64,000 nucleotides of DNA from Bimuria novae-zelandiae CBS 107.79 (GCA_010015655.1 ML976669.1:192956-256955), one strand, 5' to 3'. Positions 10,962 to 23,407 are shown, numbered from the stretch's first letter. Notes: generated by a model not told the origin, from the sequence alone. Made by a program: numbers and translations.

Positions 10962-13900
10962 TCATCGTGCTCTCTTGTATATCGATTGGTCAATCATCGG
11001 CGCTTGACCATGATCCCATCGACGCTTCAGTCCATCTTGAAAGGAACTTGCGACCACTTCCTGCCACATTGTGGGCGTGACATACGTTGCGGCCGGAGGA
11101 GCAAAGGTCGTAGTAGCTGGGATTTGCGAGGAGGCAGCTGAAAGATCATTCGCTTGAGGAGACACATTGGGCATCTGGTAGTTTGTTTGAGCAGCATCCT
11201 GCGGGTTTCGCAATTCATAGTTGCTGCTTGTCCCTGTAGGTGGCGGTCTTAGCGGTGGGGACGATTGTGTCGTCGAGCTTGGTGGAGGCGTACCAAAGGC
11301 AACATTCCATTGACTAGGCGCATATTAGTGCATGATCAACGATGGGGAAAGCCGGTAACACTCACTCAAAGATGCGTTGAGGATTCCACGGGACGGTCTC
11401 TTGCATCTGCATTCCCCCTGCTGATTGAGGAGCACGTTGTCCAGACGCCATCATCACCAGGGACTGAGCTACGGGAGAGTCAGTCGTGGTGTCGTTATCG
11501 GACGCCGAGATTGGTGGAGAGATGGGGTGGGCATGGTAGTTGACCTGACCTGGTTGATGTAGTGGTGACTGCTGGCTTGGATGGCGGGACCGGTAGGAGC
11601 CCGGATTGTTGGGAGTACTCGATTGCGAATGCACTTGAGGACTGCCAAACGGAAATGTCGGTTTGAGCTCGAATGGTTTCGTCACATCCGCGGAAAATGC
11701 CTGGCGGAGATTGTTCACCTGCTGCTGCATTTCCGGCATGGGCCAAGATGGTGCGCATTCTTCCAAAATGCGCATGTGCCGGACGAAGAATTCGCGCGCG
11801 TCATTGTTCAGATCTGGATCCGGACAAGTGATGGCGACCTACAAGAATTAGTTGAAACGAATACACAAGATTAAGTGCAACTTACGAGATGCAACATAGT
11901 ACAAGTAAGGACAGCATAAACTGTAAAACTGATACCTCGTATCATGCACAACAAACCAGGAAGACCATATATTTTCAACACTGCCTCTTGGAGCTTGCAC
12001 ATATTCTTCGCCGCAGAGTAGCAAGTCATCATGTGCTGCTTCCACATACCGTCATACGGGTCCGATATGGCGTGTATTTGGGGTCGTAGATGCATTATAA
12101 TACCCAAGTAGTGGTAAGAATGCATGTTCGCGATGAAATGAGACGGTATCCAAGGAGCGCTGCCATCGGGCGGATACGTTATCTGCATGTCTTCTGGCAA
12201 TTCTCGCAGCCAGGCAGGAAAATCTGCATTGTGACCGACGAATATAGGATCCAAAGCCCAATCCGGTGTTTTCTTCTTAAGTTTACCGTACATCACAGTT
12301 GAAAAATGTACGTTCTTCAAAGCTCGAACGTATTGGGCGAATTGCCGAGATATCTGGAGCTCGTAGGGATCTAGCCCTGGAATGGCTCGGGGCATGTTAA
12401 AATCGATCGAGTCCAGCTCAACCTGAAAGTTGGTGCGTCCTGGTTTAGTCAGCACTGTTCTACTCCGCAGGTAGACGACTAACCTTGTGGGCCTCCAACC
12501 ATCACTTCGAGTATAAACAGCATGTGCCATACACGAGTCTTTGTGATGCAATCGTGAATGTTCGAGCCGCAATGTTTCCCCATTTGGTGGTTTTCATAAT
12601 GCTCATCCAACTCCAATCCCTTTCCCATCGCAACTAGGTTGACCACAGTCATCCATGAGCGCCAAAAGTATCCCCTTTTCGGTGAAGCTTCCCGAGCTTT
12701 TAGCAGCAGAAGCATAGCTTGCATTGTGCTCAACCTCGGCACGTCTTTGAAGCTCTCCTCATGTTCTAAGCAATGTCAGTCAAATCCAAATCCCCTCGAA
12801 CACATGTACTAACTGGCTGCAAGGGCCAACCACCTGTGGCCTTCGGTGTCTTCTCCCAACATGAGTGACGAACAAGCAAAGATGGCTTCCAGCATCAGAG
12901 GCGACAGAGAATCCCGGGCAGCCTGCCACTGTTGGTAGAAGGACGGTTTGTTGATGACAGGGAAGTACGGGTGGATGTTATCGAAGTAGTATTCGAAGTA
13001 GTGTAATGCTTGCTCCTCGGACGGCATCATCTCCGGTGGTATGCGCACCGTGTTATCCAGCGAGGTCAACGGTGGTAACTGAATTTCATAGTCCTCCAAC
13101 GCAGGTGTCTCGGCGAGATTCTTCCTCTGGTTAGTTATCCAGGGAGCTACGTATGTTAGCATCCACGAGATCACGTTATTGGGCTCTCTTACCAACAGCG
13201 TCGTGCTCAATCTTCAGTTCGCCCAGCGCGTCAGCCAGACTGGAGGTGGAGTCTTGTTTCCAGTGGTGACTTTCGGTTTCCGGCGGGGTCATGGTCATTG
13301 TTGGCGCGGCGGGTGGTGCGTCAGAGTACATTTGAGGAGGGTAGTTCAGATTCTGTTGGACGACCTGCTGCTGCGGCATTGGCGCGTATTGGATGTGATC
13401 ATGAGGCTGATGTTCGCCGTAAGGCGCATTTTGATACAAGCGCATCTCGTCCGTATATGGTGCAGTGACGGTTGCTGGCATGGAGCCAGACATGTGAGGT
13501 GGCAGTCCCTGATTTCCCGGCATCGCAGGAGGTCGCTGGAAATTGTGTTGCGGATTGGGTGCAGATGCATATTCTAGCGGTTTCTCTTCGAGTTCGTAGG
13601 TCTGGGTGGTCGCATTGTAATCTTTGTCATAACTGACTGTGGGTGGCACGCAGTTAAGCTTCAGACGAATGCATGCCGCACAGGGCCATGCGTTTGTCGT
13701 TGCTGCATCGCACTTGATCTTGCGCCTGCGGCAGCCTTCACACGCTCTCATTACTGTCTCTGTTAGCGAGGATAGTCTTGGTCCGCGGTATGCCGTGCCG
13801 CACCTTTCAGGCGCTTGTGTCTGTTGTGCTCATCTACAAAGACGTAATCTACAAACTATCAGTCCGGCCCTTCCTCAGGCACATCAAGGTGCCAGACTCA

Positions 13901-14004
13901 CTGCGCTGGTTCTCACGCGGCGCCACGCTTGGTGGAGCAAAGGTGAAGCTCTGCATCTGGGCTGTCTGCGGCAATAGTGGCCGTCCGCTTGTTTCTCCGG
14001 GCAT
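10962..14004 (-). CDS. Zn(II)2Cys6 transcription factor, 8 exons
   Basis: This is a fungal binuclear zinc-cluster regulator (nuclear DNA-binding protein, targets unknown). Exons are 14004-13902, 13848-13804, 13753-13193, 13146-12814, 12765-12484, 12439-11886, 11838-11366 and 11313-10962. All seven introns are 44-53 nt with GT-AG ends, several show CTAAC-like branch points, and the exons sum to 900 codons in frame. The zinc cluster CEGCRRRKIKC...WPCAACIRLKLNC has its six Cys at about residues 54, 57, 64, 74, 77 and 84, and is preceded by a basic EHNRHKRLK. A Gln/Pro-rich linker follows, then the fungal-specific transcription-factor domain (FEYYFDNIHPYFPVINKPSF; ITKTRVWHMLFILEVMVGG), and then a Pro/Ser/Gln-rich tail that may activate transcription. 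The first two exons are short and would be missed by a single-frame search. I do not recognise the specific orthologue. Confidence 0.92.
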
Positions 14005-16764
14005 TTTTGGAGTTTCCAGTGTTGCGGTTCGCGGTTCGCGGTTCGCGAGCACAAGTCTTGGTGCGAGTGGTGTCGAAATGGCAGCGGGGTCGTCCGGTCG
14101 CGCCTGCCGAAACGGGTCACAGCCGATCGAGAGCGCGCGCGTCGGACGGCGCTCTGGCCGGCAGCACGTCAGTGTCGGGTCCAGAAAGCTGGTGGAAGGC
14201 GGCGCGAGGATGTGAGGCTGACAATAATAATAAGGTACGCTTCTTCTGCAGGCAAGAAATCTCCGCAACGCTGGGTGATGTTTAGGTTATACGGTAGATC
14301 AGGACGCATAAGGGCTAGTGGAGACGACGTATTGCATCCCGGGGGTTTCGAAAACGCAGGCTCGCGGTGTGGCTCCCGCGTGCAGATGGTGGCGCGAGCG
14401 AGGGCCTCTTCTCTTGAGCCTTTTCGCTCGGCGGCGTGAAGGGTCGAGGGGTGTGAGAGTGGACGGGCCGTGTGCCAAATCCTGCTGGAAGGCCTTGGAT
14501 GCGCACGTCGGATCTGGGCAACGAGCGCGCTCACCCAAACGCACCCAAGTCGGCAAGCGCACGCTGTTGCAGCGGGCGGGGACTGCCGTTGGATACTGTG
14601 GGGGTGATGAGAATGGCAGGGGTTGCAATCGATGTATCGATGGAGCGAGTGTGCGCGAGTGTTACCTCGCAGCTTGCATGGGCTCCCGCGATGGCGACGA
14701 CCTGGCGCCTAACAAATATAGGATAGGGGCCAATACCGCGGTGACAGCCGCTGTGGTGCGCTAGCAGTCGACACTCACCCCGTCCGGTCGCACGAGCAGC
14801 GAGCGCAACGTACCGTGGTGTAATACAACTTGTCAATGCGCAGGACGTCAAAGAAAGCGAGCGCGTCGTCGATAGCGGAGGTTTGATGGGCAGTCAAAAA
14901 CAAATCAGAGGCCATTGTGTGCCCGTCCGCTAGTCCTTTCACACACGCAACGTCGAGTGTTGGTCTGCCACGGCTACATACAGCCCCTGATTGTGTACTG
15001 TGGTGGTGCTGTTAGTCTATTACATGCAACCCGCCCCTGTCTTGACTGCATGCGGCCCTCGGACCATGTGTATTCGACGTCGTGGTGCTTACCTGGGCCT
15101 CCACCAGCACTGGAGATTGCCAGCCCAAGCCACCATTACGAGTCTTTAATGCAAGCCCCTGGTATATTCGATCTGGATCGCCCCAAACGCGACTGAAAAG
15201 GGGAGAAACAATGTCTCTGCCGAAGATGTCCCTCTGTCACCTTACCTCTTGCGCATGCGAATATGGGAATACAGCCACGCACGAAGTAGCGCATTTTGTT
15301 GCGTATCTGGCGGGATCGCGTACTTTTACCGGCAATGTCTCCGTGGGCGCCCATTCGATATGCAAACATCATGACCAGAATGGTGTGCAGCTTCTCGCCA
15401 GGCTTGCCTGGAGACGATCCGTTTGTTCTCGCGCTGGTGCATCACGACCCTGGCCAGGTAAGATGCCTCGGCGGTCCGAATTTGGATGCAGGCATTGACA
15501 ACATCCCTCGCCGCCTGCCTTCGACAATGAAAGCTGCAAGTAATGTATGTAGGTGCGCGCCAGACGCCCGGCAGGCCGCTAATTCGCAGGCGCATGAACT
15601 GAACACGAAGTTCAATTTGCCCAGGATGCACAGCATTCGCAACGCCATGGCTCCGGGACTAGTTGTGAGACCGTGCCACGATACGAACACGTCCACATGC
15701 TCTCGAGGAGAATGACATTGTGCCAAGTCGGCAGGGATAGACGGGCAGAGGCAATAGATTTCTCCGCGATAGAATATCGCATCGCTAGGGACAAAACAAG
15801 AATCAAGTGCAGACAACCCTTACGACGATCCGGCTATCGGAATTCATGTTGAGGCTATTGGACGCGTCTTGGTACGTAGGTTTCAGCGTTCGACGCTGCA
15901 GGAAAAAATGGTAACGGTTGCCAACTCGCAGTGCCGGGAGAGTGGGTATCTGTCCAACCACATTGCAGGACACAGGCCCAAGTCCCTGGTTCCCTTTTTT
16001 GCCATAATTGCGGGGTTCTTCAGTGACGCCGCTTGGTGCCTGAGCATGGGCGGGCTGTGAGCTGATCAGTACGGTGGTCCCACGATGATATGGTTCTCTG
16101 GCTGTTCCACGAGGCAGCGAAAGAAGTCCTGGCTCGTTTTCTCGAAATCCCTAGAAAGCATAATCGGTGGATCCAGTGGATCCCTGAGGGTCTTGAAGCA
16201 CTTGGCAACGTCTACGAGCAACTTGATTAACTGCCGTTAGACGCGATGCAGCAGCTAACGACTAAGGTGCGTTGACGGTGCCTCTCAGACAAACCGGCGT
16301 GGGATCGCCGCGTGCGAAAGATCCCGCGTCAGCCGCTAGATTCCACCCGCTCAGCAAAGGTGCCTGGTGGCTCTCTTTTGTGGCTGGTAGTCGCCGACCT
16401 GCAGCGTGGTAAAAAGCTGCTCGCTCAGCACAATGACCTGCAGGGCCCCTGGTCACACTTGTTCGACTGGCGGACCAACCCCGCAAAGTCCCCCCTGGCT
16501 GCAGCGCTCCCGTTGCAGTCTAGCGGATGATTACCGTTGAAAATACGTTTGCGATGTGGTAATGCCGCCGGCCGCCGGCCGCCCAGCTTGCCTGGTGGGG
16601 GTTTTAGGGCTACTTGGCGCACTGGTGGAGGGGAAATATTCACCATTGCACCAGTCGCCACTGAAAGGTGCAACGTCAGGCCTGCAGGACACGATCCCCT
16701 CCGCGACATTAATGATTAATTTGTCCTAATAGTGGACTGATTCTACAGTAGCCGTTGTAGTATC
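14005..16764. other. 2.75-kb intergenic, divergent promoter region
   Basis: This region separates the start of the zinc-cluster regulator (-) from cia2 (+), so it must hold both promoters. Open frames on both strands are short and unsupported. A 7-bp direct repeat, GCGGTTC x3, lies at about 14024-14044, 20-40 bp upstream of the regulator's ATG. A small GCCGCCG-rich palindromic patch lies at about 16564-16582. Confidence 0.45.
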
Positions 16765-17415
16765 ATGGACGCCGACAAGCAGAACGCGAACCCCACCATC
16801 CTAAGTCTGTCTGATCTGCCCTCCCGCCGCAGGGAGTCCAACGTCAGGCGGCGAGACGACGGCGGCACGGGCCTGTTCGACGACCTCATACCGCAGTACA
16901 GCTACCTGAACGATCCGTTCGAGCAGCCGCTATCCTCTAGCGACTCCGACGATGGTTCCGTCGAGGACATTGACGAGCAAGAGGTCTTCGGTGCGTAACA
17001 ACTGAGAGTCATGTTGCAACGCATTTGCTGACCGCGTCGCCATGCAGACCTGATTTCGTCCATTTCAGACCCCGAGCATCCACTTTCCCTCGGCTCTCTT
17101 GCCGTCGTGAACCTCCCTGATATTCACATCTTGCCACCAAGCTCGCCCTACTCGTCCATCAGTACCGTGGTCGTGGAGATTACGCCCACCATCACGCACT
17201 GCTCTCTCGCGACCGTCATAGGTCTGGGTGTACGCGTACGGCTCGAGCAAGCGCTCCCGCCGCGGTTCCGGGTAGATGTGCGTATCAAGAAGGGCACGCA
17301 CAGCACCGACGAGGCGGTCAACAAGCAACTGGGCGACAAGGAGAGGGTGGCCGCTGCGCTGGAAAACGGGACATTAATGGGCGTGCTGAGGAAGATGCTG
17401 TCCACTTGCGAGTAA
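16765..17415 (+). CDS. cia2: Cytosolic Fe-S assembly factor Cia2 (MIP18 family)
   Basis: Cia2 is part of the CIA targeting complex (with Cia1 and Met18/Mms19 in known systems) that hands cytosolic iron-sulfur clusters to client enzymes. There are two exons, 16765-16990 and 17048-17415. The intron 16991-17047 (GTGCGT...GCAG) gives the reading EVFDLISSISDPEHPLSLG and a 197-residue protein. The MIP18/DUF59 fold begins at DPEHPLSLGSLAVV. The conserved THCS motif carries the reactive Cys of the family, and TDEAVNKQLGDKERVAAALE is the diagnostic C-terminal helix region. The N-terminal ~75 residues are acidic and Ser/Asp-rich (SSSDSDDGSVEDIDEQEV), as is usual for fungal Cia2. The ATG at 16765 is the first in frame. 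Confidence 0.95.
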
Positions 17416-17824
17416 AGGTGCCCGGTGCGCAACCCGCAATATCCAGGAACGACTTCTCTGCATGAGCGTCCACGGAATTAATGGTCACAATATACATGTG
17501 GCATTGAATGTAACGGAACTCGACATCTGTCTTTATTGATCGCCTTCGATCTGCTCCTTAACGCGCCGCTCGGTGCTATTTCTCCGCTTGCGCGGGCTCA
17601 AGCTCTGGCCCATGCCGCAGTCTCACCCCACGCCAGGGCTGTAAGCCAAACCCGAGGATTTATCGAAACCATCACAAACTTGGTTTTTTCCAGCACCTCG
17701 GCATCTTTTCTTCGGCGTCCAACACGAGCTCTAATACTTGCGGTTAAATCTCGGGTCGTACCCGGTACAATACGCATATTCGCTTGCCCCTGCGTCGATC
17801 CTGACATCCTCGCGACATGATACA
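17416..17824. other. Intergenic between cia2 and the Tc1/mariner element
   Basis: This is the 3' flank of cia2. An open frame at 17536-17820 has no recognisable features. Confidence 0.4.
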
Positions 17825-17826
17825 TA

Positions 17827-17861
17827 CAAAGGGTAATCTCAATAAAGTCGGCCGTCACGTG
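17827..17861 (+). repeat. Left terminal inverted repeat of the Tc1/mariner element
   Basis: This repeat is the inverse of 19534-19568; the outermost 31 bp are identical. TA precedes it at 17825-17826. Confidence 0.93.
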
Positions 17862-17955
17862 CAGCAGGGATTCCTGCAGGGGTAGCAACTTCAAAAGTCG
17901 CGCATCTTGATTCCATCTAAAGTATAAGCAAATACACCCAAATAAGATGTTCTAA

Positions 17956-19419
17956 TTATGCTGTAAAGTTGTTCTGGCCACCTGCGTCCTCGCAGAGCTC
18001 TGCAACGCGCATAAAGTAGGTAGGATGAAGCTTTTCGGCCATATACTGCCTGAGTGTCTCATCACCTTGCCAGACCTCCTTTATGTACTGTTCTGCAGCC
18101 TTTTTGGCCTCCTTAGAACTTGATAGGCATTCGTAACTTGCCAAAAAACCTTCTAGACGCCCAAAACAGCGCTCAATCGGGTGTAAGTCGGGTGAATTGG
18201 GAGGCTGAGGGCCAAACTTGATTCCTAGAGCTTCAATTTCTAGCTGGCAGTACTAGAGACCTAGTAAGTATAGGCAAACGTTATTTTAAATTAAATAAAT
18301 AGCTACGCTTAGGTTATTATCGCGTATAGCGTAGTAATAAAGAAATAAGTGTTTCTTAAGTATGTTCTCTGCGTACCAGATGCCGTTTATGCCCTTCCCT
18401 CCGTTGTATACAAACTCCTCTGTTTTAAAGAACTTTTTAATAGTAAAAGGTTTCTTAATACCTGCGCGGAGAGCTCCACCCTTCTTACTAGTAGCTTTAT
18501 TAGTAGCTTGGCGTTAACTATTATTATAAGTAATATTATAGTTAATTTTTTATAATTACTACTTTTTATTAGTGCTAGCGATAGTCGCGCGAGAGCGTTT
18601 AACCTTAAAAGCCTCCTTTACTATATTATTTATATAGGAGACGCGTTATATAAGGTCCTTATAGCTCTTATTATTATCTTAAGCCTAAATAACGCAAGGG
18701 CGTTAATAGGAGCAAGTAGTATTAGTTAAAGTAGTAGTGTAGATTATAAGACTAAATTTAGGTGGCGTTATAGGTAGTGCGTAGACGTTACTATCTTGTC
18801 TAACTAGTCTTAAAATCCTCTACTTTCCGCCACGTATATTGCTCCCGCTAATAGACTTAGAGGTCTTATTATAGTAGACGAATATAATACGTAGAAAGTG
18901 TAGGTTATATTTAGCCTTAAGCTAGGCATAGTACTATAGTCGCTAGTCCTTATTATTGCTACTAAGCGCTAGTTTTTTAGGTTATACTCTACAAATTATT
19001 ACGTATAGGTGCTGCTCGTCGCGGTGCTCCCTAGCAATGTTATAGACTATATTCTTACTAAGTGTGATGCTAGCTTCTGCGCAGAGGTCTCTGACAGCGT
19101 CATGCACCCGGTAGGTGCCATATACGATAATGTCATGCCGTAGTCTTGCGCTCAGCGTAGAGCCATCGCGTACCTTTACAGGTCTGCCAGGAGGAGACTG
19201 CTTGACTGTAGGTGTTGCAGCTAGCAATTCCTGCAGTAAGTCGCCCTTTACGGCGCCTTTAACGCGTCGAAATGCCTTACCACAGGCGTAGTCAGTTATA
19301 CCCAAATCAGTGGCGATTTCTGGGAAAGTAAGGTTGTATTTTGTCCTGAGAACGACGATAGCAGCTAGCTAGGCTTCTAAAAGCAATCGAGAGCTTTTTT
19401 TAGCAGGATTTGAAGCCAT
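17956..19419 (-). pseudogene. Tc1/mariner transposase, inactivated
   Basis: This is a DDE transposase that cut and pasted the surrounding element. The N-terminus (MASNPAKKSSRLLLEA, ATG at 19417-19419) leads into a helix-turn-helix region (FPEIATDLGITDYACGKAF) and a second DNA-binding block (SPPGRPVKVRDGSTLSARLR), open down to about 18985. The C-terminus is again readable from about 18255 to 17956 and contains PNSPDLHPIERCF, the conserved segment with the third catalytic acidic residue, ending GGQNNFTA. A stop follows LLLEA, and the middle section, which holds the first catalytic residues, is riddled with stops of the CAA/CAG/TGG to TAA/TAG type. Confidence 0.9.
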
Positions 19420-19533
19420 ATTAAGTGAGAAACGTGAGGTTAAAGTGTAGGTGTTGACGCTCTACAGAGCTCTTAGAGGCTCGGAGGCTCGGAGACTCTG
19501 TTCCGCTAGTGACGCGCTAGCTTCTTGGCAAGT

Positions 19534-19568
19534 CACATGACGGCCGACTTTATTGAGATTACCCTTTG
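19534..19568 (-). repeat. Right terminal inverted repeat of the Tc1/mariner element
   Basis: This repeat pairs with 17827-17861. TA follows at 19569-19570. Confidence 0.93.
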
Positions 19569-19570
19569 TA

Positions 19571-21038
19571 CAACGCCTGCTATGCACCAGGGGCAAATAT
19601 TGACAAGACGCAGTGGGAAATCGCTTCGGGCGGTATGATCTCGTCTGCAAGACGGTGGTTAGAGTAACGTTTTGTCTTTAGCTAACACAGGGTCAGGCTA
19701 GGGTGTACGCGTAAGCACTTGCCCCGAAGTTAAGACTTCTTCCGCAGCTTGACGCGCATTGATGAGAACCTTGCAACTTTGGAACGGGCAATTCTCTCGG
19801 CCGTTGGTATGTCTAACGTACTAGAGACTATAACTACATTTTTGTGAAACGCTTCGCGTCAAAAACACTAGAAAATCGATGAGTTGACCCGTAAACTCTA
19901 TGGAAACGTATCTATGGTTATTCATCATGAGAGGTTTACGCGTACCACTGTATACATGTCTCTGCAGTTTACGGCATCGGTACACTATCTGTTGAGCCTG
20001 CTATGCTATGACCCCTTTTCGCTGGCAGTGAACCAGAAGCATAGAACAACTCGCTCACCTTCACGCACTCATCTCCTTCCTTCCATACGTGATGCTGACT
20101 ACACACATCGTGAATCGTCCTTCCGTACCTATAATGTTGGCTTTGCGGATGCGCCTTCCCAACAACCTAATTCTGTAATACCGTCTATACGACATGAAAT
20201 GTACTACACCTACACAATCAAGACTATACTGCATACGCGGCACACCATGTAGTGATTGTATGCGTGGTGGTGCTGCTAGCTATATCTATTGTGCTTTAGT
20301 GTGGCCATCGTTCTTTCCTTGTTTGTTCAGCGACGATACGTCACAGCCGAAAGTCCGCGCTACGCATGCCCTACGTTTTCTGGACGACTTCGAGCGGTTG
20401 TTACATTTGACTCTTTATCGTTTGTTTTCGCTGTTCTGCTTGGATATGCTTGTGCCGATGCACTGCGATGGTTGAGGTGGACTCAGCCTACGCAACAGCT
20501 CCACACCAGAACCTCGTCGAGTCGTCAATTACCACTGCACCGGTGCCTACGCGCACGTGCGATGACTGCCTAGAGAATGCTTGAGGTGGAGTTCCCGCAG
20601 AGGAACCCCGGTTCGATGTTGCTGCAGACCCGCGCACTTTGAGTATGAAAGTCAGCAAAGCTTGAGTCATAACTGACACTTTTTAAAGGCTTTTTCGGTT
20701 TTTATTTTGGCATTTTTTATGTTTTTGTAGCGAGCGAGTGAGCGAGCTACTGGATGTAATAAGGCAGCAGTCCCACCTAGACATTGTTGGGATGACTCCC
20801 ATTAGACCCGCGCACAAAGAACGACCGTGTCTGGTTCAACCAAATCTTGAAACATGGTTGCGATTTTCGTCTTTCAAAGTCCAAGTTTAAAAGGTTCACG
20901 GCAACCCTCGCTGGAGACACATACCTTTGTGTCCTGCACAACCATTTCTGCTACGGATTTTCACAACGTCCCACGAAATCAAGCCCATCGCTAAACCTCC
21001 CCCTCCCGCGCCGACACAAGTGTGAACACACCATCAGT
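19571..21038. other. 1.5-kb gap, no recognised gene
   Basis: Open frames up to 122 codons occur but show no family features. A T-rich stretch (about 20679-20730) is followed by GCGAGCGAGTGAGCGAGC at about 20731-20749. The right part is the upstream region of the F-box-like pseudogene. Confidence 0.4.
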
Positions 21039-22245
21039 ATGTCTCCCTCCAGAAACCAAGAAGTCAAGCAGGACAAGGAGCGGTCTCACCTTTTCAAGCT
21101 CCCCAGTGAGCTCCTTGACGACGTTCTGGGATACCTTGACGGTGACCGTGCAAGCATTCTTGCTGCTCGCGAGACCTGCAGAAATTTCTACGATTGCCAG
21201 TACTGGTCAGCATTCGGTACTATCATCGGACAAATGACACAGTTCGACATCCGCAGTGCTGAGAGCATGAAACACCTCGGAAAAATCTCACAGACAAAAG
21301 CCCTCGCACGGCACGTGAAAACGCTGCACTTCGTATGCGGATATGAAGGGGCCGCAGACCCACAATCGACACCTCCTCACGGCTTGTTTCCGCTCAGTAG
21401 TCCACCAGTGTTCCCCACAGCAACCTGGACCTGGACCAAGACGCGGACGCGGCACTGGTACTACCGTGATGACAATGACAGGTATGCTGCAGCAATGTCA
21501 TTCTGCCAACAAGAAAGCAACCTGCATGAAGCATCGGCACAGGCCCTCACCGAATTCCTAACCTCCACCCTCAAAGGATTTCCGAACCTCCGCGAACTGT
21601 CCTACAAACTCGCCCAACCTACCTCAACCAAAGAGCGATCAGACTTTCGAGGCCCCTCATCAGGGTTCCTCCCTCCAGCAAACCCTTTCAAGCTGCTCTC
21701 CTTAGTCAAGAATAACTCGTCCAAGCGCTCTCCGCGGCAAAAGTAGCCTTGGAGGTCCTTGACATGCCCGTCCCCCACCTCCGCTACGACTTCTTCATCT
21801 CCACCATCCCTCCACATAGCATCGGGGACGTCTTCAAGTCCATAAAGTCCTCCACCTCACGGAGTTCGAGGATTGTGCAGACGGTGCACCGTCCTTTGAC
21901 CGTAACGACGTCACATGGCTCTCAACGTCCACCATGCCCATCCTGGAAGAACTCGTGATCGAAAGAATCCACCGCTACTCGAGGCGCATAGGCATCGCCA
22001 ACGGAATTTACTTTGATGCAGTGGCCCTCGAGAAGGATGAGGAGCTGGAGTATCCGCATATAGTGCAACTCACTTTGAAGAAGTCGTTTTCGCTGAGAGA
22101 CCTTCAGCCGATGTTTATGGGAGTGAGAAGAACGCTGAGGAAGCTCACGATTACTAAAGATTTGCCTTCTCGTTCTCGCCAGAGATTGAGACAATACGCA
22201 AAGAGGTAGCTGGAGCTTGATGAGCTTCTTGTACTGGACGAGTAG
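21039..22245 (+). pseudogene. Third F-box-like paralogue, broken
   Basis: This locus is homologous to the F-box-like genes at 4692-7751. From ATG 21039 the protein starts MSPSRNQEVKQDKERS and has an F-box at about residues 18-50 (LFKLPSELLDDVLGYLDGD). The family block YWSAFGTIIGQMTQFDIRSAESM follows, with the frame open to 21746. Homology then moves to a second frame (LVQALSAAKVALEVLDMPV, from about 21700, with a TAA inside) and to a third from about 21850 (LHLTEFEDCADGAPSFDR, then PILEELVIERIHRY) running to TAG at 22207-22209. A further in-frame LELDELLVLDE lies behind that stop. No intron explains these shifts, so I count two frameshifts and two stops. A truncated 235-residue F-box protein could still be made. 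Confidence 0.65.
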
Positions 22246-23407
22246 ACAAGGTGTTAGGGCTTGCGTCGCATACAGAGTGGCTCTCGGGGGTTAGTAAGAA
22301 AAGCTTGTACCGTATTGCTATTGCATACAACGAGAACAGTCCCTACGAATACGAACAAATAAAATTATACCCCGATTGTTATAGCCCTTCACCTGATGCT
22401 TTAGCCAGCTGCTCATCGACCAGCTCTATATACCCGATTAACAGTTATATCATAGCCAGCAAATAGCCTGCTACTTCGAATTGCCACTGGCGATTACAGC
22501 TTCCATCGTGCGCCTCGTACAGCCTTTCACTCCCATTTAAGCATCTACCTCCGTCCATTCCCTCTTATCTGCACCCTCCTTTCATTCAAGTTTACAATAC
22601 CTACGGCCCACGACTCGCGCTTAAGGACTGTACGCAGAGGCGCATTTCCAGCTGTCGCTCCTTCCTCTTCCCAAGAGCATGGGAGCTCCCGCCCCACTTT
22701 CCTTGCCAGCAGCAAGCCGTTCCTTTCCCATTTGCTGTGCCAGCCCATGCTTTCCCTTTCGGCTACGAGCTCACTTCCCTCTCGTCACCTTAAGCTTGAG
22801 CTTGTCTATGACTCCGGATAGTGCTCGCTCAAGCATTCTACTTGCCTCAGCTTCGAGCTTACCTGCTGTATCAATTTTGGCAACCACGCCGTGAGTCAAG
22901 GGTTTACGCAGGTGCGATGGACGTTTATTGGTTGTGCGTACAAGCGAGCTGAGTGACTCGTTGATAGTATATGTATAGTATCTGGTGGTAGATACAGTAT
23001 CGATACGATATCGACGTAATTTCCATCCTGTTTCTACTCGAGAAGCATCGCGATATAGGCACGAAGGGTGCGACGCGCGAGTAGGGAAATTATACATAGT
23101 CCCAGGGCAAGCTAATGACGTCTTGTTAAGTTACGTTTCATTCGCACACGATCAGACATTGAAAGAAGTAGTATTCCCGGATGTAGCATTCATTACTTCC
23201 ATCGTGCGACATCTCAGTACGTTCCAAACAGCAGATAACCACCCACTGAACCGATACCGGCCATGCATATGCTCCCTAATGTACACGTACATGCCCTAGA
23301 ATAAACGAGATAAATAAACAGATAGCCACCAGGGGTATATGCAGCAAACGCATCCCAGAAACAACAACAGAAAAGTCTCATACCCCAAACTCCGAGCATA
23401 ATCATAA
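22246..23407. other. 1.2-kb intergenic region
   Basis: No gene is supported. The right end is the 3' flank of the large minus-strand gene that follows. Short near-palindromic GATAC/GTATC sequence occurs at about 22980-23015. Confidence 0.4.

Larger units (their letters stand above)
17827..19568 (-). mobile_element. Tc1/mariner-type DNA transposon, partly RIP-mutated
   Basis: The element is 1,742 bp and is bounded by 35-bp terminal inverted repeats beginning CAAAGGGTAATCTCAATAAA (17827-17861 and 19534-19568, one mismatch seen). It is flanked by the TA target duplication at 17825-17826 and 19569-19570. It carries one transposase gene on the minus strand. The two ends of the element are close to intact, whereas about 18257-18980 is strongly TA-enriched and full of TAA/TAG. 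The element lies alone between genes, about 17 kb from the main transposon block. Confidence 0.93.

Noticed and set aside
13849..14268. Separate 139-residue minus-strand gene
   Set aside because: Only its last part (from ATG 14004) is coding, as exon 1 of the zinc-cluster regulator. The upstream portion is promoter or leader.
20847..21038. Longer N-terminus of the third F-box-like locus
   Set aside because: The extra 64 residues have no homology to the paralogue. ATG 21039 gives a start that matches the family.
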